From NCBI GenBank assembly GCA_034770075.1, contig JAVJAP010000143.1, forward strand, positions 2,782,852 to 2,846,851: a DNA stretch of 64,000 nt, in the 5' to 3' direction. Below, one piece after another: positions 24,439-35,934 of the stretch. The notes under the pieces are model-generated. The model saw only the letters and a program-made list of their open reading frames with translations. It was not told the DNA's origin and made no database searches. How positions within the stretch are numbered: the stretch's first letter is position 1; each line of letters opens with the position of its first letter. The position numbers and the translations under genes are program-made. This stretch comes from Aralia elata (taxonomy: Eukaryota; Streptophyta; Magnoliopsida; Apiales; Araliaceae).

Positions 24439-25480
24439 ATGTTGCCAAGAGGAAGACCTAGAATGCAAAGAGCACAAGAAGAAGAAGTAAATAATGAAAA
24501 CGAGGGTAGAGAGCAAGTAAATCCTATGCAATAGTTTATAGACCTACTGGTAGGGGCCTTAAATAGAATCCCCACCGAAACACCCGTGAATCCTATAGTT
24601 GTGTATGTCGCCAACTTTAAGGATTTCAAAAGCATGGGAGTGCCCGATTTTAGGGAAACCACTGAGCCTATAGAGGCTCAATCCTGGATAAAATAGATAA
24701 AAAATGCGTTTGTTATCGCCAAAGTCGAAGAGGAGCAAAAGACTGCTTTTGCTACCTACATGCTGAAGGGAGAGGCCAACTTTTGGTGGGAGGTAAACTA
24801 GAATAGGGTTGGAGATAGAGTGGTCGCCTGGGAATAGTTCAAGGAATTATATTTCGAGAACTACTTCCCTAGGAGTATGCAGAGACGAATGGAGATGCGA
24901 TTTCTGTAGTTGAAATAAGGGGACATGTCAGTGCCCCAGTACACTGCCAAATTCAATGAATTGGCGAGGTTTGCTCCACACCAAGTGGACACGGAGGAGA
25001 GGAAGGCTAGGAGGTTTGAGTAGGGACTGAACCCCTGGCTCTACAACAAGATATTCGTGTTTCAAATTGAAACATTTGGATCTATTCTAGAGAAGGCTAT
25101 CATAGCTGAAGGGGGAAGTGAGGTGTTGACTCGGTTCAACTAAAAGAAGAAGAATAAGAAGAAGATAGAGGGAGGAAGTAAAGCTGAGGGTAGTAGAGAA
25201 AATGGTGGAAACCAAAAGAGTAAGTGAAATAATTCCTGGAATACCAAAAATAAGTAAGGAGACCCAAAGAAGAGGGTCGAACCATACAAGAACTGTGGGA
25301 AAAATACACAGGGGTGTGTTTGAAGGGTAAATCAGTGTGTTACAATTGCGAGTAAGAGGGACACATCTCTCCTAACTGCCCCAACCCAAAGTAGAATATC
25401 AGATGTTTTGTCTGCGGAGCGGCAGATCATATGGCAAAGAGTTGCCCAAAGAAGGGAGCGATCAAGCAACAACAAAGGAA
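24439..25480 (+). pseudogene. chromovirus gag with two zinc knuckles, many stops
   Basis: ATG 24439 opens a frame resembling plant gypsy gag (retrotransposon_gag). It contains FRETTEPIEAQSWI, then ANFWWEV, then YFPRSMQRRMEMRFL, then YTAKFNELARFAPH and ARRFE-GLNPWLYNKI. A Lys-rich linker and two CCHC knuckles follow: CYNCE-EGHISPNC near 25340 and CFVCGAADHMAKSC near 25407. Gag packages the element RNA. At least eight in-frame TAG/TAA codons stand where Gln is expected, and a frameshift precedes the first knuckle. Apart from these changes the coding sense is well preserved, which points to a once-complete gene that decayed mainly by C-to-T transitions. Confidence 0.85.
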
Positions 25481-26013
25481 ATAGCAGTGTCAAGTTGACT
25501 ATAATTGGTCCAGCTCCACCAAGTAGACCGACAGCCCAGACCTTCAACATGATGGTCCAAGATGTAGTGGCATCTGGAGACGTTGTCTCATGTATCATCC
25601 CTATCAATAATATAAATGCATATGTATTGTTTGATTCGGGTGCGACCTATTCTTTCATATCATGTGATTTTGCTAGATGTTTAAGTTTACCTCTAGAAAA
25701 GCTAAAGTCTCCCTTGAACATAGAAATTGTGAATAAGGAAATAATCCCTGTTGAACATATTCATAGGAATTGTTGCATAGATATAAGGGGACACAAGTTG
25801 TCGGTAGATTTAATTATGATTAAATTGGGTGAATTTAACGTAATTCTGGGGATGGATAGGTTGTATAACTGCGGGGTAATGATAGATTTCCAGAAAAAAA
25901 GTATAAACCTTCAGATATCAAATCAATCTAAGGTAATATTTTATGGTAGTAAATTGCCGAGACATTCTCGTTATCTAACGATGATGCAAGCTAGGAAGTT
26001 GTTAAGAAAATAA
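25408..26013 (+). pseudogene. chromovirus aspartic protease region
   Basis: An open frame of 201 codons carries the retropepsin motif VLFDSGATYSFIS and the flap/C-terminal signature LGEFNVILGMDRL, followed by KKSINLQIS and RYLTMMQARKLLR, the usual lead into RT. The active-site Asp-Ser-Gly is intact. The protease cleaves the gag-pol polyprotein. The first ~25 residues of this frame overlap the second zinc knuckle of gag in a different frame, so a frameshift near 25470 separates gag from protease. The stop at 26011-26013 breaks the expected continuation into RT. Confidence 0.87.
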
Positions 26014-26306
26014 TGCGTAGGTTATTTGGCCCACGTTGTTGATACCTAGAGAATGGGAGCAGAAATGGGTCAGATACCTATCGTGAGAGAATTCGCGGAT
26101 GTATTTTCGGATGAGTTGCCAGGTCTTCCGCTAGATAGGGAGATCGATTTTGTTATAGATGTAGTGCCCGAGACGACACCAGTTTTGAGGGACCCATATA
26201 GAATGGCTCCAATAAAGATGAAAAAATTGATGATACAATTGTAAGAATTATTAGAAGAAGAATATTCAACCGAGTGTCTCCGTGGAGAGCACCAATGTTA
26301 TTTGTG
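26014..26306 (+). pseudogene. RT N-terminus, truncated by Tat LTR
   Basis: Reads VGYLAHVVDT, a TAG, then IPIVREFADVFSDELPGLP and REIDFVIDVVPETTPV, the conserved start of plant gypsy RT. A frameshift near 26225 is followed by VSPWRAPMLFV at the right edge. The frame ends exactly where TGTAGACACCC begins at 26307. The catalytic core of RT is not present anywhere downstream on this strand. Confidence 0.85.
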
Positions 26307-26488
26307 TGTAGACACCCAAAATTTGTGCATTCTTTTATCTAACTATGACGGGAGGGTAAAAATGTCATTTCACCACAATGCCAAGATATCCAAGCAAAGA
26401 TTATAAGTCTTAGAACAAGTAGTCAAAGCTCCCACGACAACCTCTGAGCTACAGGCTACGCAATACCAGACGAATGACCAGCAGATGT
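26307..26488 (+). mobile_element. 5' piece of a Tat LTR, plus orientation
   Basis: TGTAGACACCCAAAATTTG followed by ATGACGGGAGGGTAAAAATG matches the start of Tat LTRs read in the opposite direction at 17782 and 48062. After about 180 bases it meets a minus-oriented Tat LTR at 26489. It may be a truncated LTR into which a second Tat copy inserted, or the product of an inversion. Confidence 0.65.
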
Positions 26489-29400
26489 TGTCGACCCGAT
26501 ATAAATGTTGACGTGGTTTTGAAAGATCGATTTTAATGATGGGCCAATTAGACAGAGCCGCCAGTTAGTAAAGATTTAAATGGATGTACCAACTCATCCA
26601 GATTTTTAGAATTTTCGCAACATGGCCCAATATGTGACTATGAAATTGGTCTCAAAACCGAGATTCATAGAGTTCGGGGGCTTGCTTAAGCGAGGGGAAG
26701 GTGTTAAGCACCCCTGACTTTTGTGAAAACACGGTTACCGCATCTTATTGTTTTCTTAAGTGTGTAGTGTGTGTGTGTGTATATGATTTTGAAAGAAATC
26801 GCTATCTAATTTTGCATCGAGATCGTGAGGCGTGCATTACTTAAAAATAACTTAAAACCTCTTTGGACCTATGCACGAGAGATTTGATTTAAAGAAGAGG
26901 TTCATTTTAGATTTTAGTTGATAAAACATTTTGGAAAATATGGTTTCCAAACCCTTCGCCAAATAGGAATCGAGATTCTTCGTTACTTTCAATTTTAACT
27001 TAAAGTGGTCTTACTAACCCGAGCAATTTGACTTTGATTTTAGAAGATCTTCGTCGTTTTGTTTAGAAATCGTTTTTCGTGATAAACGAGATTTTAAGCA
27101 TAATAATAGGGTCGGGGCAATCCGTGGGCATGAAAGTCATCTCAACAGCCCCGAACACCTGCAATCGCAATTTTCACTATCCTACAATCGTAATTTTCAC
27201 TATCACGGGGCCTTTAATCCAGTTTTCGTGGGATAGAACCCTCGATACCATTTTAAGGCCCAAATTTACATTTACAATGATTGGGTAATGACTTTACAAT
27301 CGAAATAATGTCCATCGTGGGACTCATGCCAAGATCCATTTCAAGCATCCCGGCGTCAAGATTCGTAGGCTCACATCGTGATAAACAATATATTAAAATG
27401 AGGAAATAAATAATAATAAAAGAGAGATCTAGGAAAAGGCTCCTGTAACCCTATCTCATAGATCACAAAACCGAAGCCGACATCGCGAGAGACTGTATGT
27501 ATTGACGAGATCCATTAACGGGACTTAGATTCGATAGAGTAAATCTGTATATCTAAGGTTCCCTAGATCTATACAATAACATACTTGGGATTAAAATCGA
27601 GAAATATATCCCAAACTGGCTATCAGGTGATTTAATTATTAAAATCCCTTGACGGCGGGTAGGTGGGACCCCCTTACCGCTAGAAATGATTCTAGGATTT
27701 CACGGGGTAAATAGCAAACAACACAATCAACCTAAGCAGCAATAATCAAAAACAAGGAATTGTTCTAGAAAATAAATATAATAAATTACAAAGGGACATC
27801 ATCGGGTGGCTAGGGGGAAGTTACATCTTGGAAATCCCCTCTAGTCACCCTAGCCCACAGATCTAGCTATAAGAGACTACAAAATATCAAAAGATTGAAT
27901 CTTTATAATAGAAATGAACTCAAACCACTAGATTCAACATAATATATATTATATCTAAGCCAAATCTAAGCTATACATACAAAAAGATTGAATCTTTCAC
28001 CTTCGGGTGTGAGATTGATGCTTCTTTAAGCTTGAATAAGTATAGATCTAGCTAATCTAATACAAAGTTTGAGAAAATCTAGTAGATCTAAGCTAATTCT
28101 TGTGCTTCTCTCTCAAGAAATCCTTCACTTTCTCTCTCTAAAATTGTTCTCTCCTTTAAAAATATGTTAAAGTCATCATTTATAGGCTTTCCCTGGGCAG
28201 CCGCAGGTGTACCTTTGGCTGGCCCAGGTGGGGAATGTGATGACCCAAACTTTTTAGAACTTATCAATTCAACTTTATGTGAATATGTATAAAGATTGAA
28301 TTACATGTTAAATGTGATATGTAATGTTCAGTAACGTTTATTTATGTGTTTCGTTTTAAGAATCCCACATAAACAATTATTAGAAAATAAAAGTTTTTCT
28401 TAGAAAGAAAATTACTATTTACACGGGGAAGCGTGCAATAAGAACTTAAGCTCCCTAGAGAGATGTGTTTGTCTTTTTGACATTTCGTTTCAAGGCTTAT
28501 CGTTTATACGGTGTATAAACATATAATAGTCAATAAAAGTTTTTTTTCGCAGAAAAACGCAGAAAGCTTCCGAGAGTGAAACAAGTCCGTCGTATTGACT
28601 TTTCGTTTCAAGATCTACTGATAATACGAAGTCAAGTCACGTAATAACCGATAAAGTTTTTCTCGAAAAATGTGCAAAATACTATTCACAGGAATAAGAC
28701 GAAATAGGAAAAAAGACGAAAAGAAATATTTGTTTTTAACTTTTTGATCGTCTAACCATTTTCTGAGAAATGATCATCAAAAACACTATTCACTGAAAAA
28801 TGTGCTAAGTCTATTGGACTTTTCACTTCACAAAATAGTGTTTATACGGAACAAAACTCAGTAATGTCAGACTTTTAAATCAGTAAAAGTCAATTAAACT
28901 GGAAGACTTAAAAATGAACTAAGTTGAAAGGTAACTAGTTGTAATTAAACTAGGTTATGTGTAACTAAGTTGATGTGACCAAACTAGGATCCAAACTAAG
29001 TTACAACCTAAATAAATAAAACCAATCCATGTGAACTTGAATCGACCAATCAGAGAATTGATGATGCAAGCATGATGTAAGCATGATATCATCTTCAAAA
29101 AAGCACAAAGATGATGTCATCGTGATGTCACAAAGGACGATGATGCAGGCGATGATGTCATGGATTAATTTGAAAGACTATTTAGCCCTAGGTTTGAAAA
29201 TCCTATAAATAGTAAGCTTAGTTCTTCATTTTCTCACCAATTCACCAATTCAAGAGCAAAATTACTCTCTAGATATGTTTCAAGTATTGAAAGTTACAAA
29301 GAAATAGTTAAGGCTTGCAACTTCAAGAGGTAAAATACCTAGTCATTATTATGTTCATTTTATTTCATATTATAGTCTATAAGCTCAAGAACATAAGTCG

Positions 29401-29993
29401 CGGCTATGTACGATTTTCGTTCTCCGTGTTCTTATATGTTCTTGAGCAAGTAGTTGTTATGTTCAATTTTACGTAATAGTATAATAGAAATCTCAATAAC
29501 ACAAGTCGTTACCATGTCGGTTTTCCAACTCAGTGTTTCATCATGTGGTCTTGAGCAAATCTTATATAAGTAAGTTTTCGAGAATTCCACTTTTGGCCAG
29601 TTTGGGTCCAATTCCTTAAGGAATTTTGGACTGTAATATAAAGATGCCTGGAAGTTAGCTTCGCGTGGGCGCAAGAATCACCCAAAAATGTTTTAAAACG
29701 AATAAGTTATGGTCGTTTAACCGAGTCGGGGTCGGATTGATGAGCAAGTTGTCCACTTTTTGAAAAGGCCCTTAAAAATGAGTTTTTGAATTTGCAAATT
29801 TTCCTAATGTAATCACTATTGGAAATAGTCTAGTCAAGTGTATCTAAGACTTATTAAGAAGTAAAATTCAATGTACTAACATTCGGGTACACGTAACCCA
29901 TTATGTATGGTTTTAAATGTTTATCGGGAAACCCTAGTTTGCATTCGAGGCAAGTCTTTTTAACTCTTATGTGTTATTAGCAAGTTTTTATGT

Positions 29994-30227
29994 GATATTT
30001 GTTATGAAATTTTGATATGTAAGATGTGATGTGAAGTTAAGTAGTATATGTTGATTAACTGTTAATTGTTAATTGATGTATGATGATACATATGATTATG
30101 TATGGAGTATGAAATGTTGTTGAGCATAAGTTAATATGAATATTAACTGAGTTAATTGCTAAAGTCAAAACATGTTAAAGTTTATATGAAAGCATAATTT
30201 GTTTATGTGTTATTTATTAGACTTGCT
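29994..30227 (+). repeat. left copy of ~230-bp direct repeat flanking nested LTR
   Basis: Begins GATATTTGTTATGAAATTTTG and ends GACTTGCT. A near-identical copy lies at 32454-32683 with a few substitutions and small indels. Together they bracket the TGTTA...TAACA insertion. It is far longer than a 5-bp target duplication. Confidence 0.85.
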
Positions 30228-32448
30228 TGTTATTTCCTAGAGGCACAATAGAGATCTAGAAGGGGGGTTGAATAGATCTCTATGAACTTTTGTTTTTTTT
30301 TATTAAGAAGTGTTACCAGATAAATCATTTTGTCAAGATTAATTTTGCATAGCGGAATATTACATTGAAAACTCCCCTTGAAGATATTTTAAGATCACAG
30401 TTTTGAAGTTTGTTTTGTATTAAAGTTAACCATTCATCACATGCATTGAATACATTAAGTAAATAACAGAACGGAAAAGACATAAGGTAAATGACACAAG
30501 AGAATTTAAAGTGGTTCGGAGACTGAACAACTCCTACTCCACTCTTCTATTTCAACAAGTAGGAAATCCACTAAGAATTCGGTCGCCACGACCAGGACAT
30601 TATTGCCCTCATCAAGCCCAGCAGACTTGGCTATTTTACTCTCCACGACAAGGACACAAAGACCTCTTCAAGCCCAACAGACTTGGTAATTTAGTCACAA
30701 AGACAAGGACTCTCTAGCCCCAATTCGGTCACCAAGACCAGGACCCACTTGGCCCCAATTCGGTCACTTAAGACCATGACACACTTGGCCCAATTCGGTC
30801 ACTTAAGACCAGGATCCTCTGACCCTTGTTCCTGTTGTTGATGTTTGATGGAGGTGCTGCTGAGATGTCGTTTACACTCTATCGTCTTCAGATACTCAGC
30901 AGCTTGGTATGATCATCCTTGAGATGTAGTTGGGTGTTGCAATGGAGCTCAACTTCTTTAGATACTCAACATCTTCTTGTGATCATCTGTTGTGTTGCTA
31001 AGCTTTGGCAATCTTACTCCTTCTTCTCCTTGGTACTTGACAGGTGCTCATGATGTACTACCAAGATGACTGTAAAGCTTCTTCCTTTTGATACTTAGCA
31101 GCTTCTCATGATTGATGTCAAGTTGGCGTTCATGCTCCTCTTCTTCTTGTGCTTAGAACTCTGAACACACCTTTTGTAGTAGAGTTATTCTTCTCTACTT
31201 CTTCATTCTTTCAACTCTTGGTGTTCGTGGTGGATCGTAGAGTGAGCTTCTGAATATCCTCCTTTAATATTTCACTCTACGTTTCTCTTCGTTAGTCCAC
31301 CATCTCTCCAACAACTTTTATTATTTGAACTGGTGCTCTTTTATAGTTTGATGTTAATTTCTTCCCGTTAGAAAATGTCCGTTGAAAGCATTTAATGTGC
31401 AGATACGTTGATATCTTTGATGTTGACTTCCTGGTGCTTTGTGTCAGCGTACTCTTTCTGGCCCATGACTTGTCACGTCAATTTGCAGCTTTACTTGTTC
31501 ACTTGATAGGTCGCTTTCAGCAAACTAGCCGTTAGACACATTTTTACTCTTTATTAGGGATATATGACTTGATAGTTTGTGATCTTCTGATCTGCAACGT
31601 TCCTCTGTCAGATTTCTTGCCAGACCTGACTTTAACTCTACGATCTTGTCATCTTGGTAGAGTAATATATGTCGTAGAGTTGAGCTCTAAGATTTGCTCA
31701 ACTGTCTGCTCTGCGAATGAATACATTAAAAGCTTTGGGCAGACTTAGCAGCTTTACGTCAATCGTTATATGATCTTGTTATCTTTTTGAAGCTTTACGA
31801 GGTAAGTTGGTGTTCTACGATCTCTTAGTGATTCTGCGAATTCCTTTATCCTTTCTGACCAGGCAGAGTACCTCTATATTAACCTTCACATGCTTATCCC
31901 TCAAATTTCTTTATGATTCCCAAGTGAGCTTGTTGTTGTCATTTAATCTTCATGATCGACGATTCTGATTCTGATTTAAATGATTGTAGAGTTTCTTCAG
32001 CAATTGTCTGAACCACTCTTCGTTCAATCACTATTCAATAGTCTTTGACTTGTTCAACTCTTACTTCTGTCATTTTAAGATTAGATCCAAACTTTGAGAG
32101 GCGAGGTGATCTTTACGTCGTGTAGCTTTACTATCTTTGTTGTACAATCTCAGAGTTGTTTTTATAACTTGACTTTTACTTTGCGATTTCATCAAGCATT
32201 CAGCTTTCAGTTCTTGCCTTATGAGCTTTGCTTGACTTTACGATTCTGTTTACTCTACTCGTTGTTAATGGCTTTACAAGCTGGGATAAACTTTACGATA
32301 GGTACAATAGCTCTGTGATCCTTTCATCGCTACGATTAGTGGTTGGCTCTGCTATCCATATTGACTTTGCGAACAGGCAGAGAGGCTTTACGAACACAGG
32401 TTTCCTAATAGCTAAACATCAGATTTATTCAACAAGATCAACCTAACA
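30228..32448 (+). mobile_element. TGTTA...TAACA LTR (2.2 kb), unclassified
   Basis: Begins TGTTATTTCCTAGAGGCACAA and AGAAGGGGGGTTGAATAG, and ends ACCTAACA. The same family occurs in reverse at 7072-8351. Short direct repeats built on AATTCGGTCAC..AAGACCAGGA and CAAGCCCAGCAGACTTGG lie at 30575-30815. The segment ends with many ACGAT/TACGA-containing variants of a degenerate repeat (31200-32440). No ORF with a recognisable domain is present, so it is best read as a solo LTR. Typical 5-bp duplications are not seen. Confidence 0.68.
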
Positions 32449-32453
32449 TTCTT

Positions 32454-32683
32454 GATATTTGTTATGACATTTTGATATGTAAGATGTGATGTGAAGTTAA
32501 GTAGTATGTGTTGATTAACTATTAATTGTTAATTGATGTATGATGATACATATGATTATGTGTGGAGTAATGTTGATAAGCATGAGTTAATATGAGTATT
32601 AACTGAGTTAATTGTTAAAGTCAAAACATGTTAAAGTTTATATGAAAGCATAATCTGTTTATGTGTTATTTGTTAGACTTGCT
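32454..32683 (+). repeat. right copy of ~230-bp direct repeat
   Basis: Matches 29994-30227. Unlike the left copy it continues uninterrupted into GAGCCGCAGTTCTC and the rest of the host LTR, so this copy keeps the original junction. Confidence 0.85.
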
Positions 32684-34033
32684 GAGCCGCAGTTCTCATT
32701 CTTGCTAATAAAATTTTAATTGCAGTTATGATGAATGATAAGAAGATTATGAACGTAAAGAAGAATCGTAGATTAGGTTTCATGTTTTAATTACTTGAAT
32801 TTGTATTTAGTCATAATGACTAATATAATACGAGCAAGAAAACCTTGTAATCGAAGATTATATTGATAATACCATGTCATTATTATCAGAATGTTGTTAT
32901 GTCTTTACTTTGATATAACTTAGAATTGTTAAATAACTATAAATCTGAGTGAGGGTATTGGTAATATGGACTGATCATGTTAAGCCGATGCTCTGAACTT
33001 CAGATATATAGTAAAATATTAATACAATGTTGATAAAGAACTATAAATCTGAATGAGGAGATTGAATAACATTGTGAGTACTGTAAGACCAGAGATCTAG
33101 CACCGATGAAGAAACCAAATTGATCGCAAGGTTCCTCTGTTCCAAGTACAAGTGTGTTATTAATATTGTGAAATTTAGATAAATAGGAAATATCGATATG
33201 AAGAGATATATCTATAAGGATATATATCTAAGTGAGGGTATTAATGATATTGGGAGTTCTGTAAGTACTACGGTTACATTAATGAGCGCCGGTAAGATGC
33301 CAAAATTATCGAAATGCGCCCCTCTGTTGCCAAGAACCATCTTATTATTAATGTTGTGAACCTTGGGTATATGGAAGTATAGAATGTTTATATCTCAAGG
33401 TTAAAATTTGACATATATATATATATATATTATATTATCCATATATACGAATGAACTACAAGTTGATATTTGTAGAAAGAACGAGATCGAGATCACGTTA
33501 AGATCCAGGGATGAAGTTAAGGAAATTTATAATTTTATAGTCTGTAATAGACTAATTCAACCAATATGATTTTGGGATCATTGGTTAAGTTATGAAAGAT
33601 TTTGAGTTAACGTCGGACCCTTGTTCGGGCAGCGATCATCCGAATTCCGGGGCGTTACAGCCCACAAGCCTCGATTTCGTGTCTTGCAGTCGGCTTTTCG
33701 TCTTGTTCGCTAAAACGTCCATAACTTTCAATCCGGGGAAAGTTGGGAGACATGTTATACCATTCCGAAAAGATCTTTTCGAGAGCTACACAATAACATA
33801 ATGTTTGGCCCATTCTGGGTCTGGGAAGATAAGGAAAAAAGCAGAAATGGATCTTCCCAAAGATGCCAACTGGTCCACCGTCATGCTTCGCGTAGTTTGT
33901 CACTCAGTGGTCGTTGAGATAGCTTCGTATACTTTGACTTAAGCCCTAAAATTCTCTATTCGGATGTCTCGTCCTCCGGCTAAAATGACTCTTTTGCCCT
34001 CCTGCTAGGGTTAGAAGACATATGTAAAATTTC

Positions 34034-34116
34034 GGGTGTCTACAGATGCCCCTCTTTGTCATGTTTATGCAATGCAATGGAATGAACATGACAAAGAGGG
34101 GCATCTGTAGACACCC
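34034..34116. repeat. perfect 32-bp inverted repeat at a Tat LTR/polypurine boundary
   Basis: The left arm (34034-34065) and right arm (34085-34116) are exact reverse complements with a 19-nt loop. Each arm contains the polypurine tract (GACAAAGAGGGGCATC) joined to the LTR start TGTAGACACCC. The left arm is the true LTR edge on the minus strand. The right arm copies the same junction on the plus strand. In the younger Tat element (48053-48110) the second arm is present but degenerate. Confidence 0.92.
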
Positions 34117-35167
34117 AATACATGACAAGATATATTGACAATGCAAGATAATCATATAAAAGGATGCAAATCATTTATCAAATGATGCAATGATGCAAAA
34201 TGCTTTAAGCTACACTATCATATCGCGCCGCTGGGGAACACCGTCATTGTATAGACATCATCGGGTAACGTCTCCGATGCCTTCGTTGGGTCTCTTCCTC
34301 AATGGACATAACACTAGGTTTCGTCCCCAATTTCTTTGTTGAGCATATTGATGAGTCTCGTCCCCAACAGGTCATATTGCCGAGTCTCGTCCTCGCCGCT
34401 TTGTTGAGTCTCGTCCCAAACGGGTCATATTACCGAGTCTCGTCCCCGACGCTTTTGTTGAGTCTCGCCCCCAACAGATTTTATCACCAGGTCTCGTCAT
34501 TAACACTTTTATTGCGTCTTGTCCCCAACGAATTTTATCACCAGGTTTCGTCCTTGATTCCTTTGTTAAGTCTAGTCCCCAATGGATTTTATCACCAGGT
34601 CTCGTCCCTGACACTTTTGTTGAGTCTAGTCCCCAACGAATTTTATCACCAAGTCTTGTCCTTGACACTTTTGTTGAGTCTCGTCGCCAACGGATTTGTC
34701 ACCAGGTCTCGTCCATGACACTTTTGTTGAGTCTCGTCCCCAACGAATTTTATCACCAAGTCTCGTCCCTGATACTTTTGTTGAGTCTCGTCCCCAACGG
34801 ATTTGTCACTAGGTCTCGTCCCTAACACTTTAGTTGAGTCTCGTCCCCAACGGATTTAATGTCGTTTAGTCAAAAGTAGACATATTTTCTTCAGCGTTTG
34901 CCCATCTTTTCTCATTTTTGATCTGTTTTTTTTATCGCTTTTCTCATTTTTGATTTATTTTTTTATCACTTTTCTCATTTTTGGTATCTTAAGACCCATT
35001 GTTACCAGATTTCATATTCTTGTGACCGTCATTACCTGAAAATGATGTTTTAGGCTTCAGAAATGCATTTTGCTTCGTGATTACACCCATTTGGACCGAA
35101 AGTGACTCGTTTTGACCTCATGTGCACTAAAGTAGGAGGGGTGGGGCCCACCACGGTTGGTCGCAGG
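34045..35167 (-). mobile_element. 3' untranslated region of the older Tat element
   Basis: Follows the Tat LTR edge and parallels 48063-49370 of the younger Tat element. It holds GATGCAA-rich sequence, then a tandem array (34302-34856), then a spacer with GTGGGGCCCACCA near 35141. It is cut off at 35168 by a gypsy LTR, at the point where the younger element carries its palindromes and antisense promoter. No antisense gene remains here. Confidence 0.75.
34302..34856. repeat. tandem array, ~54-bp unit, about 10 copies
   Basis: The unit is built of GAGTCTCGTCCCCAACG..TTTTATCACC and AGTCTCGTCCCTGACACTTTTGTT; some units are 51 bp. Two half-units share GTCTCGTCC. Tandem arrays in this position are a known feature of Tat-lineage 3' regions. 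ORFs across it (34302-34718 plus, 34372-34668 minus) are by-products of the repeat. Confidence 0.9.
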
Positions 35168-35934
35168 TGTGACGCCCCCAAATCCGGGTCTCTTGATCCT
35201 TGGATCTGGTGCATAATGGTACTACCTTCATCTCAAAATATATAACCTTTATTCATAATTTAATGAATACATCCTGGCTTTAATACTATTTAATACATTA
35301 ATCCTTCTATTCTAGAATCTGTAACCTTAACAATCGGTTATTACAAGTGTAGATCTTACGTGATCTAATTTATACTTCTCAAGGTATAAACAATATGTTT
35401 TATAATGATACATTAGTAGTGAGTATTCATAATCCCATTTTAGATTATGCATACAAGTATTCCCGCGTTTAACATATGGTCGAGTACAATTACTCTAACA
35501 GGATAACACGCATGTGTTTATTGTTATTAAAGCACCAAACATCTTCTATCACAATTCCTTCTTGTGAACCTTCGTCTATTCTGAATTCTTTGACACTAGG
35601 GTCATCTATTTGTATCGACCTTTATCTACAAAATTGTTTGCAAGGTTGAGCACGACGGCTCAGCAAGTCCAACAGTCTACACATTTCATGCTTCATATAG
35701 CATACATATTACATCTATTTATGCATCATAAGTTTTGACAATGCATCACCATATGCTTCATACATTTCATGTTATGCATCTCTATATAGATCATGCTTAT
35801 ACTTCATACTTCTCATGATATGCATCTCTATATGCATCATACTTGACATGCAACACAACATAATCTTCATGTCGTATATCTAACACACACTTCATAAATT
35901 CCATGCCTTGCATTTAGTTACATAATCATTTATG
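35168..35934 (-). mobile_element. gypsy LTR, 3' end portion, minus strand
   Basis: Plus-strand start TGTGACGCCCCCAAATCCGGG is the reverse of an LTR end GGGGGCGTCACA, like the families at 20547 and 42390. It also carries GACTTGCTGAGCCGTCGTGC (reversed, near 35650), the landmark seen at 32676. It stops at the copia LTR at 35935, and I do not find its continuation with certainty to the right of the copia element. Confidence 0.7.

Larger units (their letters stand above)
28236..33659 (+). mobile_element. gypsy LTR (TGTGATGACC...GCGTTACA), interrupted
   Basis: Starts TGTGATGACCCAAAC and ends GGGGCGTTACA. Without the nested 2.2-kb LTR and a ~230-bp duplicated flank it is close to 3.0 kb. A TATA box (TATAAATA, 29204-29211) precedes a leader near 29230. 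The segment GACTTGCTGAGCCGCAGTTC at 32676 is a family landmark also seen, reversed, near 35650. No matching 5-bp duplication is visible (GGGAA left, GCCCA right). There is no primer site or polypurine tract, so it is a solo LTR or a recombined one. Confidence 0.72.
26489..34044 (-). mobile_element. Tat 3' LTR, minus strand, interrupted
   Basis: Tat LTR sequence occupies 26489-28235 and 33660-34044 (about 2.13 kb). Plus-strand ends are TGTCGACCC and GGGTGTCTACA. Conserved landmarks are GGTTTTGAAAGATCG near 26513, GTTCGGGGGCTTG near 26672 and AAGGTGTTAAGCACCCCT near 26698. A TATA-like motif (minus) lies at about 28178. It is more diverged than the LTRs at 46002 and 61973, so it is an older copy. 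A gypsy LTR interrupts it. Confidence 0.8.

Noticed and set aside
34302..34718. 138-codon repetitive ORF and its antisense partners
   Set aside because: Produced by the 54-bp array, whose unit is a multiple of three; Leu/Ser-rich low-complexity translation and no relation to known repeat proteins.
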